Source: Caldifarciminota bacterium | Lineage (GTDB): Bacteria; Hydrothermota; Hydrothermia; LBFQ01; DSFT01 | Direction of reading: 5' to 3' | Assembly (NCBI GenBank): GCA_015494735.1 | Contig: WGAQ01000120.1 | Span: forward strand, 1 to 5,090 | DNA length: 5,090 nucleotides | Shown: positions 1 to 4,872 of the stretch, one piece after another | How the letters are laid out: the number at the start of each line of letters is the position of its first letter | Position numbering within the stretch: position 1 is the stretch's first letter | Made by a program: the position numbers and the translations under genes | Notes under the pieces: model-generated | Database searches by the model: none | What the model saw: the letters and a program-made list of their open reading frames with translations, nothing else | What the model was told of the DNA's origin: nothing

Positions 1-278
1 AAGAAGGTCAGGGGATGGAGTTTGAACAGGTATCCAATGGAGAATCCCACCAGAAGGGGATTGTAGGTGTAGAAACCGGAGCTTAGGAAGGTCTCGTGGG
101 CGTTGATGAAGCGGGCGAAGATATATGCCGAAATGACCGCAATGAGACCCGCTATACCTATGTTGGGATCAACGAAACTGGCAGCAAAGAGAATGAACCC
201 GACCAGGGGCTTCCTGAGAAAGAGAATCTCCGAATAACTGTTGAATAGAGTTATCAGGAATTTCCTGAACTGGCTCAT
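1..278 (-). CDS. Urea transporter family membrane protein (N-terminal 92 residues, cut by window edge)
   Basis: Reading left from an ATG at 278-276, the frame stays open to the window edge and gives 92 residues of a hydrophobic protein. The match to the urea transporter family (UT, channel-like passive urea permeases) rests on two segments. One is FLRKPLVGFILFAASF near residues 20-35, which resembles the family's NPxxG segment followed by a helix. The other is SGFYTYNPLLVGFSIGYLF near 67-85, which resembles the conserved GLYGYNGVLVG signature. At least three membrane helices are visible. The start lies 3 nt after the stop of the decarboxylase gene, so it is the fourth gene of the pqqD-like operon. 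No clear Shine-Dalgarno sequence is visible. Family members are about 300 residues or more, so roughly two thirds is missing. The signature reads YNPLLVG rather than YNGVLVG, so the true substrate may be another small amide or amine. Family call fairly sure; substrate unknown. Confidence 0.72.
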   Translation of the reverse strand, partial: MSQFRKFLITLFNSYSEILFLRKPLVGFILFAASFVDPNIGIAGLIAVISAYIFARFINAHETFLSSGFYTYNPLLVGFSIGYLFKLHPLTF

Positions 279-281
279 GGA

Positions 282-1634
282 TTACTCGAGTTTGAATTTT
301 TCAGGCAGACGCTCCTTCTCCTCTATATAAGCCAGGTCCTCCTTTTCCCTTACCAGATGGACTTCCCCTTCCTCCGTCACTATCACCACGTTGGGCCTGT
401 ATTCGATGAACTGCATCCACTGGGTATTGTTGTACGCCCCTACGGGGAAGAATATGAGTCTCGTTCCCCTCTCCAGAGGTGGGAGCATGATTCCGTCGTC
501 CAGTATATCGATATTCATACACAGGGGTCCGTATATGGCAGAGAGTTCGTTCATTCCCTTCACCTCCCTGTCTATCTCCACGTTGAACTTGTACCAGAAG
601 GCTGTGAAGAGGAGATTGACACCAGCATCCACTATGTATGCCTTCTTTCCATCCGCCAGGCGCTTGGATGCTATAACGGTGGTTATGAGGAACTCCGCCT
701 CATCCACTATGGCCCTTCCGCTCTCCAGTATGAGTTTCGGGAAATCCCCCGGCCTCAGATTCCTGTAGAGGGCGGAGGTTATCTTCTCGGCGTATTCTTC
801 TATGGAGGGGATGGCCACATCTGGGGGCAAATACGTTCCCTTGAGTTTTATATGGGAGGGGAATCCACCACCTATATCGATGTATTCCATTTTGAAACCG
901 TAGGTGTCCTCCATTTCGTATCCGAACTGGACCATCTTCTCCACCGCCCTGGCGTATGCATCAGGCTCCAGTATGAAGGTCCCTATGTGGGCATGCAGGC
1001 CTGCCAGTTTCAACTTCCCTCCCCACACCATCCTCTTAACCGCATCGTGGGCCTGTCCGCTCTCCAGATTGAACCCGAATCGGTCCCAGTGGGGATATAT
1101 TCCGGTATCCATATTCAGGCGTATGGCCACCTTTATGGTTCTGCCCAGTTCCTCCGCAATCTTCTCCAGGTCGACCAGCTCATCCATGTGGTCTATGTTT
1201 ATATGGGCCCCCTCCTCCACTGCCCTCTTAAGGACATCGTAGGTCTTGTAGGGACCGTTGAAAATGATTTTATCCCCCGGAATTCCCAGATTTCGAGCCT
1301 TCTCGTACTCGAAACCGGACACCACTTCCGCCCATGCCCCCTCCTGATGGAGTATGGCGCAGACTGTCTTCAGATAGTTGGTCTTATAGGACCAGCCGAA
1401 CTGGACGTTGGGATACCGGGTGGCGAATGCATTGTATATCCTGCGGTAGTTTTCCCTGAGGCGCCTTTCGGAAATAACGAACAGGGGAGAGCCATACTTT
1501 TCCACCAGTTCCTCTACAGGAACACCATCTATCTCCTTCCTGATTCTCCTGGAGTAGTAAGGAGAAGAGCCAAATTTGTTCATAAAACCCGTCTCTATCC
1601 GGGTTATTACGGGCTTTTCGTATTTCTTTTTCAT
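282..1634 (-). CDS. Fold-III PLP-dependent decarboxylase of the diaminopimelate/ornithine/arginine decarboxylase family
   Basis: A 450-residue protein of the alanine-racemase-fold decarboxylases, which remove CO2 from basic amino acids using PLP. Visible motifs are the PLP lysine K84 in WSYKTN, HAHIG (H216), the phosphate-binding IDIGGGF (253-258), ESGR (304-307), the GPLCMNID segment with C372 and D376 spaced as in the family's CxxxD motif, and GAY (Y401). The barrel begins near residue 41 (EELVEKYGSPLFVI). The preceding 40 residues are extra and begin KKYEKPVITRIE, which resembles a RiPP leader. After GAY the sequence is NNTQWMQF, unlike the usual DAP decarboxylase sequence, so the substrate is probably not free meso-DAP. 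The start chosen is ATG 1634-1632, which overlaps the upstream TGA by one base (TGATG) and has GGGGGA about 6 nt ahead; a GTG at 1637 would add one residue. Family sure; substrate unknown. Confidence 0.9.
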   Translation of the reverse strand: MKKKYEKPVITRIETGFMNKFGSSPYYSRRIRKEIDGVPVEELVEKYGSPLFVISERRLRENYRRIYNAFATRYPNVQFGWSYKTNYLKTVCAILHQEGAWAEVVSGFEYEKARNLGIPGDKIIFNGPYKTYDVLKRAVEEGAHINIDHMDELVDLEKIAEELGRTIKVAIRLNMDTGIYPHWDRFGFNLESGQAHDAVKRMVWGGKLKLAGLHAHIGTFILEPDAYARAVEKMVQFGYEMEDTYGFKMEYIDIGGGFPSHIKLKGTYLPPDVAIPSIEEYAEKITSALYRNLRPGDFPKLILESGRAIVDEAEFLITTVIASKRLADGKKAYIVDAGVNLLFTAFWYKFNVEIDREVKGMNELSAIYGPLCMNIDILDDGIMLPPLERGTRLIFFPVGAYNNTQWMQFIEYRPNVVIVTEEGEVHLVREKEDLAYIEEKERLPEKFKLE

Positions 1635-2668
1635 CACGCTTCCCCCTTTGTTGTCATATAATGCAACTTCTCCATATCTGTCACCAGTTCATAAGTATAT
1701 CTGACATACAGCCTCCCCGCCTCATAATCCTTTACCTCGTAATCCATCTCCAGAGCCCTCCTCAGAACATTGGCGGGAATATTGAGGCCCGAACCTGTTG
1801 CAAAATAAACCCATGCGGGAAATCTGGGATTGATTTCTATCAGGTAAATCTCATCGTCCTTTGCTATGCACTCTAATTCGAACCCGCCCCTCCACCTGTA
1901 TGTGGAAACGAACTTGTCGGCGAACTCCAGCAGGGCATCGTTCTTTATGCTGACACCGGTCCAGATTTTCCCGAGAGAGGTTATCCAGAGTTTCTTTATG
2001 GCGAACAGGCCCAGATGTCCCCCCTCTCCATCTCCAGCCCCCACCACGTTCACCTCCTCACCGGAGACCATCTCCTGAACGATTATGGGAAATCCCCACT
2101 GGGATGCTATCTTATTGAAATGGGCTATGGCTTCCTGAACTGTATATGCCTTCTCCGCACCGTAGAAGATGCCCTTCACCATCACCGGAAGACCTATTTC
2201 CTCCACAGCATCCCTCAGCTGCTGATAGGAACTGACCACTCTGGTTTTGGGGAACTTCATCCCGATTTCGCGGGCCACTTCCTCAAGGCGGTCCTTGGAG
2301 CGCAGTTTGAACTGCTCCAATGTGGGAAGGAAGGTCTTTATACCATTCCTCTCCAGCTCCGGGGCATACTTTATGTAGAGGGGAAGTTCGGCATCCAGGG
2401 TGGGAAGGACGAAATCCAGACCGTAAGACTCCTTTATATAGAGCAAACGGGATATGTAGGCATCGTGTCCGGCAGAAGGATAGGGCATTATGAAGGATTT
2501 GTCTATCAGCCAGTCCATGTATATTCCCGGCTCCATGGCATCGTATGCCAGACCCACTATCCTGACATCGAGGCCCTTATCCTCCTTTAGACTGCGGGCG
2601 ACCCCGATGCCGGGACCGGGATTATCCACTGCATTTATACCGCTGACTCCTACGATTATCTCTTTCAT
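1634..2668 (-). CDS. ATP-grasp ligase (carbamoyl-phosphate-synthase/PylC-like)
   Basis: A 344-residue ATP-grasp protein. This superfamily activates a carboxylate as acyl phosphate and joins it to an amine or other nucleophile. The N-terminal part (about 1-110) looks like a pre-ATP-grasp Rossmann-like domain with a glycine-rich stretch, DNPGPGIGVARSL (15-27). ATP-binding features follow: PVMVKG with K165, IVQEMVSGEEV with E189 and E194, and the metal-binding end FELECIAK (E256) plus LIEINPRFPAW (E268, N270). All expected catalytic positions appear intact. It overlaps the upstream pqqD-like gene by 4 nt (ATGA at 2668-2665) and the downstream decarboxylase by 1 nt. An AGGAG lies about 12 nt before the ATG, which is rather far. 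Closest in style to PylC or CarB-type ligases, but neither CarA nor pyrrolysine genes are near. Family sure; the molecules it joins are unknown. Confidence 0.88.
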   Translation of the reverse strand: MKEIIVGVSGINAVDNPGPGIGVARSLKEDKGLDVRIVGLAYDAMEPGIYMDWLIDKSFIMPYPSAGHDAYISRLLYIKESYGLDFVLPTLDAELPLYIKYAPELERNGIKTFLPTLEQFKLRSKDRLEEVAREIGMKFPKTRVVSSYQQLRDAVEEIGLPVMVKGIFYGAEKAYTVQEAIAHFNKIASQWGFPIIVQEMVSGEEVNVVGAGDGEGGHLGLFAIKKLWITSLGKIWTGVSIKNDALLEFADKFVSTYRWRGGFELECIAKDDEIYLIEINPRFPAWVYFATGSGLNIPANVLRRALEMDYEVKDYEAGRLYVRYTYELVTDMEKLHYMTTKGEA

Positions 2669-2898
2669 AGCAGCTTATATCTCCTGAGTTTTTCCATAAA
2701 ATCCAGGACATCCCTTTCCGCTTCCTGCTCATCGACATCGTACTGATTCACCAATTCCCTTACTATTTCCTCGGGGCTCTTACCTTCCTTCAGGAGCTGG
2801 AGTATAAAGAGTCCGGTCTCGTTGGTGGTGAAACTGTTCCCCGTCGTGGGGTCGAATATGAATCCATCCTCGCTTATGGCCAGACGCTTTACTTTCAT
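2665..2898 (-). CDS. PqqD-like peptide-binding protein (RiPP recognition element fold)
   Basis: A 77-residue protein that matches PqqD along most of its length: a beta-hairpin-like start (FIFDPTTGNSFTTNETG, 13-29), then a helix beginning FILQLLKEGKSPEEIVREL (31-49), then YDVDEQEAERDVLDFMEKL (53-71), ending RRYKLL. The NxTG turn, the KSPEEI helix start and the YxVDxxxxxxDVxxFxxxL pattern are family hallmarks. PqqD and its relatives (RiPP recognition elements) bind leader peptides and present them to modifying enzymes; some relatives have unrelated adaptor roles. No radical-SAM enzyme or obvious precursor peptide is visible. The ATG at 2898 is the only usable start because an in-frame TAA lies just upstream. 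It is the first gene of the unit with the ATP-grasp ligase and decarboxylase, overlapping the ligase by 4 nt. No SD is seen; an AT-rich ATTAAAATTTA lies 6 nt before the ATG. Fold call strong; partner unknown. Confidence 0.85.
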   Translation of the reverse strand: MKVKRLAISEDGFIFDPTTGNSFTTNETGLFILQLLKEGKSPEEIVRELVNQYDVDEQEAERDVLDFMEKLRRYKLL

Positions 2899-2902
2899 GG
2901 AG

Positions 2903-2916
2903 TTTAAATTTTAATA
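2903..2916 (-). promoter_or_regulatory. AT-rich start-proximal element before the pqqD-like gene
   Basis: On the minus strand TATTAAAATTTAAA lies just upstream of the ATG at 2898. It is the most AT-rich spot in the gap and looks like a TATA-type or unwinding element. Its centre is only about 12 nt from the start codon, whereas an archaeal TATA box sits about 26 nt before the transcription start, so a TATA role would place the transcript start inside the gene. It may instead be an initially melted region of a leaderless promoter or an unstructured translation start. The same 11-mer ATTAAAATTTA precedes the TIR-like gene. Confidence 0.3.
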
Positions 2917-2942
2917 CTTTTCCACAGAAACACAACTCCCAC

Positions 2943-2972
2943 CTGTCCCCAAAATCGAGTAAACCGGGACAG
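2943..2972. repeat. Inverted repeat CTGTCCC-N16-GGGACAG
   Basis: A perfect 7-bp inverted repeat (2943-2949 with 2966-2972) with a 16-nt spacer, lying 45 to 74 nt upstream of the pqqD-like start on the minus strand. In DNA it could be a two-half-site operator for a dimeric regulator of the operon. In RNA it could be a small hairpin in the ccmC 3' end. There is no T-run right after it, so a classical terminator is not indicated. A 7-bp repeat can also occur by chance. Confidence 0.35.
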
Positions 2973-3022
2973 ACCCTTCCGTGGGTGAATACTATCACTA
3001 CTTTCAGGGAAAAGGATCGGCC

Positions 3023-3700
3023 CTAATCCCTTTCCTCTGCTCCGATTACCTCTGTTTTGTAGGTGAAGTAATGGAGCACGATGTAGAGGAGGAGCACTGT
3101 TATGAGCGTAATCCAGAGGACGAACTGCATCTCCGGTGACAGTCCGGCTTTCTCCGAGCCCTCGATTATTACGGGATGGATGCTCCTCCAGAGACGAATG
3201 GACAGGAATGTGGCGGGAACATTCAGGAATCCGATTATGGCAATGTACGAACTTATGCGGGCACGGGCCTCGGGGTTGTCTTCCATCATTCCCCTGACAG
3301 TCATATATCCTGCATAGAAAAGAAGGGCGACGGCCATCGTTGTCAGGCGGGGGTCCCATGTCCAGAAGACGCCCCATGCAGGCTTCGCCCATATACTCCC
3401 CATGAGAATCGCAATCACACCGAAGAGAAGGGCAAGTTTTACATTCACATACGCCAGAAGGTCCCACTTCTTCCGCCCTGTACGCAGATAAAGGATGGAA
3501 AACGCCATAGCAAGGAACATGCCCACGAACATGACCCACGCTGCGGAAACGTGATAGTAGAAAATCTTCTGAATGTGCCCCAGAACCGTTCCATTGGCAC
3601 CGGGCCACTTTGCTGGCGGCGCCCATATGAAGACCAGATACAGGTCATAGGGGACCAGAATTCCGAGGGCGTAGATTATGCTCCTTATGATGAAGTTCAT
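3023..3700 (-). CDS. ccmC: CcmC-type haem-handling membrane protein (cytochrome c maturation, CcmC/CcsA family)
   Basis: A 225-residue membrane protein of the haem handling family. In system I cytochrome c maturation CcmC holds haem at the outer membrane face and passes it to the chaperone CcmE. The tryptophan-rich WWD motif is present as WGVFWTWDPRLT (109-120), and the two expected haem-ligand histidines are H50 (in FYYHVSAAW) and H175 (in RSIHP). About six helices are visible, near residues 5-25, 52-72, 85-103, 121-139, 149-167 and 192-213. Length is close to the usual ~240 residues. The start is ATG 3700; the frame is open further upstream to 3940, but that part is not family-like and runs into the divergent gene. 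No SD is seen; TTTAAA lies about 10 nt ahead. No ccmA, B, E, F or H is visible, so it is isolated here. Family sure; gene name likely. Confidence 0.88.
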   Translation of the reverse strand: MNFIIRSIIYALGILVPYDLYLVFIWAPPAKWPGANGTVLGHIQKIFYYHVSAAWVMFVGMFLAMAFSILYLRTGRKKWDLLAYVNVKLALLFGVIAILMGSIWAKPAWGVFWTWDPRLTTMAVALLFYAGYMTVRGMMEDNPEARARISSYIAIIGFLNVPATFLSIRLWRSIHPVIIEGSEKAGLSPEMQFVLWITLITVLLLYIVLHYFTYKTEVIGAEERD

Positions 3701-3860
3701 CGGGGAAAGTTTAAAGATTACACTGGTTTTCCGGAGAATGATAAACGCGATTATCCTGTTTGAAGTTCTAAACACTTTCAAAAAGCCACCAGATGGATTA
3801 CAAAACCCTTTCGCAAGTAAATTAGAATTCCCTTCAAAGATTGCATTAAAATTTATCCGT
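3701..3860. other. Divergent intergenic region between ccmC and the TIR/PIN pair
   Basis: A 160-bp AT-rich stretch between two divergently oriented starts, so it should hold promoters for both directions. On the minus strand TTTAAA occurs 10-15 nt before the ccmC ATG. On the plus strand AAATTAG and ATTAAAATTTA occur upstream of the ATG at 3861. Frames are open across it on both strands, but their translations resemble no protein and extend neither neighbour's domain, so I treat it as non-coding. Confidence 0.55.
3846..3856 (+). promoter_or_regulatory. AT-rich start-proximal element before the TIR-like gene
   Basis: ATTAAAATTTA lies 4 nt before the ATG at 3861. It is identical over 11 bases, and nearly identical in position, to the element before the pqqD-like gene. 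It could be part of a promoter or an AT-rich, unstructured translation start. It is too close to the start codon for a standard archaeal TATA box, and chance similarity of AT-rich DNA is possible. Confidence 0.3.
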
Positions 3861-4331
3861 ATGATTTCCCTGGTATTCCCGAGAAATGACATCGAGGCTT
3901 CCGATATAGCCCTGAAAGTGAGCCTCGATTCTGAAAACATTTACATGGTTCCAAAGTATTCGTTCAGGGAAGAGGAGGTTGTATTTTCTCGCCTGAATAA
4001 ATCAAGAGCAGCGATATTATTGATTACGGACCCCTTCGTGAGCATTGACAATGACACCCGCAAAGAAATCACATATTTGCTCAAAAATGGGAAACCCGTA
4101 TATGCAATATTTCCGAAAAATTCGAGGGCTGAAGTAGAACTCGAAGAATTGAAAACCAATTTCGAGAAACTTCTCCATCTTATATCTTATGACGCGGAGG
4201 AGCCACAGAGCATCCTCGAAAGAGTAAAAACAGAAATAGAAAACGAAAGAGCGAAAAAAGAAACCGATCTCACTCCCCTATTTCTCATTATCGCCGGTTT
4301 GCTCCTCCTGTATCTACTGTCTGACAGCTGA
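3861..4331 (+). CDS. Small TIR-like domain protein with C-terminal membrane anchor
   Basis: A 156-residue protein that looks like a TIR domain followed by a transmembrane tail. The first strand plus charged turn is MISLVFPRND (1-10). The central strand is KSRAAILLITDPFVS (47-61). The helix DTRKEITYLLKNGK (65-78) leads into PVYAIFP; this lines up with the catalytic-glutamate region of NAD-cleaving TIR domains such as SARM1 (VHKEIVTALSCGKNIVPI), putting E69 at the catalytic position. A charged helix (about 116-134) precedes LTPLFLIIAGLLLLYLL (137-153), a C-terminal membrane segment, so the domain probably faces the cytoplasm. The start at 3861 is chosen because the fold begins there; in-frame codons back to 3678 would overlap ccmC and add non-domain sequence. 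The PIN gene follows after 2 nt. NADase activity is inference; a non-catalytic TIR-like or other Rossmann-like domain is possible. Confidence 0.6.
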   Translation: MISLVFPRNDIEASDIALKVSLDSENIYMVPKYSFREEEVVFSRLNKSRAAILLITDPFVSIDNDTRKEITYLLKNGKPVYAIFPKNSRAEVELEELKTNFEKLLHLISYDAEEPQSILERVKTEIENERAKKETDLTPLFLIIAGLLLLYLLSDS

Positions 4332-4333
4332 TA

Positions 4334-4840
4334 ATGAAGAAGGTCCTCCTTCTCGATAACAACATACTTGTCTATCTGCTTATCATATTTAAAAGTGGTT
4401 CCAACAGGGAACTGGAAGAAACCTTAACTCACATACTTCGCAAAACCAGAGCCAATGCGGTATGGATTCCCAGATGTGTAAAAACTGAATTCTTAAGCGT
4501 ACATAGAGATAGAGACAGAAGGGAAAAGTTCCTTCAGAAGCTCGAAACAGGTCTTAAGCGTAAAGGCATTGAGTTAAAAGAATGTAATATCCATAATCGC
4601 ACCTTCATCAAAGAGTTGATGCAGAATTTCGTAAAGATCGACTGCGGGGAAGCAGATGCCCATACTCAGGCCGAATCTTTATCTACCAGAATCCCCGAAA
4701 AGGATATACGAGAAGTCAAATTCTTGACCAATGACCGTGCCTATCTGCAATGGGTCTCCAACATGAATGTGAACTTCGAAATCATGGACTGGAACGATGT
4801 ATGCAGGGAACTCCAGTTGAATGTGGGATGCAGGAAGTAG
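4334..4840 (+). CDS. PIN-domain protein, predicted ribonuclease (VapC-like)
   Basis: A 168-residue PIN-fold protein; PIN domains are metal-dependent RNases, including VapC toxins. The acidic site appears complete: D8 in VLLLDNNILVYLL, E52 in CVKTEFLSV, E96 and D98 in CGEADA, and D124 in FLTNDRAYL. The GEADA and TNDRA patterns are typical of the family. It is longer than most VapC toxins (about 130-140 residues), with a basic stretch near 57-78 (HRDRDRREKF and ETGLKRKG) that could contact RNA. It begins 2 nt after the TIR-like gene's stop with no clear SD, so the two are probably translated together. No separate small DNA-binding antitoxin is visible; the TIR-like protein is the only linked partner. 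Its end faces atpB convergently. Family call strong; whether it is a toxin or a housekeeping nuclease is open. Confidence 0.82.
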   Translation: MKKVLLLDNNILVYLLIIFKSGSNRELEETLTHILRKTRANAVWIPRCVKTEFLSVHRDRDRREKFLQKLETGLKRKGIELKECNIHNRTFIKELMQNFVKIDCGEADAHTQAESLSTRIPEKDIREVKFLTNDRAYLQWVSNMNVNFEIMDWNDVCRELQLNVGCRK

Positions 4841-4846
4841 AAGAGC

Positions 4847-4862
4847 GGGGGGAAATCCCCCC
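4847..4862. terminator. G6-AAAT-C6 hairpin between convergent genes
   Basis: A perfect 6-bp all-GC stem (4847-4852 with 4857-4862) with a 4-nt loop lies in the 32-bp gap between the PIN gene stop and the atpB stop. Its place between converging genes suits a two-way transcript end or 3' stabiliser. There is no T-run on either side (the minus strand continues CGCTCTTCTACTTCC), so it is not a classical intrinsic terminator, and archaeal termination relies mainly on T-rich tracts. Confidence 0.4.
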
Positions 4863-4872
4863 CGAAATCGAT

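Larger units (their letters stand above)
2899..3022 (-). other. Intergenic region between ccmC and the pqqD-like operon
   Basis: This 124-bp gap separates two same-strand genes and is wide enough to hold a promoter for the pqqD-like operon. It contains an inverted repeat (2943-2972) and an AT-rich stretch directly before the pqqD-like start. I see no credible gene in it. A frame beginning with a GTG at 2998 runs through the gap, but it overlaps the pqqD-like gene out of frame and shows no coding character. Confidence 0.5.

Noticed and set aside
357..1661. Long open frame (434 codons) on the plus strand
   Set aside because: It lies opposite the decarboxylase gene, whose motifs are unmistakable, and its translation shows no family pattern; it reflects codon bias on the other strand.
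2015..2590. 191-codon plus-strand open frame opposite the ATP-grasp gene
   Set aside because: Antisense to a clearly coding gene; the translation has no recognisable motif.
2780..2998. Cysteine-containing small peptide frame in the gap before the pqqD-like gene, considered as a RiPP precursor
   Set aside because: It starts with GTG, lacks an SD, overlaps most of the pqqD-like gene out of frame and shows no leader/core layout.
2904..3626. 240-codon minus-strand open frame overlapping ccmC in another frame
   Set aside because: ccmC has the WWD motif, haem-ligand histidines and membrane helices; this frame gives Arg/His/Cys-rich sequence typical of a shadow.
3176..3763. 195-codon plus-strand open frame opposite ccmC
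   Set aside because: Antisense to ccmC with no protein-like pattern.
3678..3860. N-terminal extension of the TIR-like protein to a start at 3678
   Set aside because: It would overlap the ccmC start and adds sequence ahead of what looks like the first strand of the domain; the ATG at 3861 fits the fold.
3701..3940. N-terminal extension of ccmC to a start at 3940
   Set aside because: It adds 80 non-family residues and would overlap the TIR-like gene; the ATG at 3700 gives a normal-length CcmC.
4317..4327. Short palindrome CTGTCTGACAG at the end of the TIR-like gene
   Set aside because: Inside coding sequence, only 5-bp arms; probably chance.
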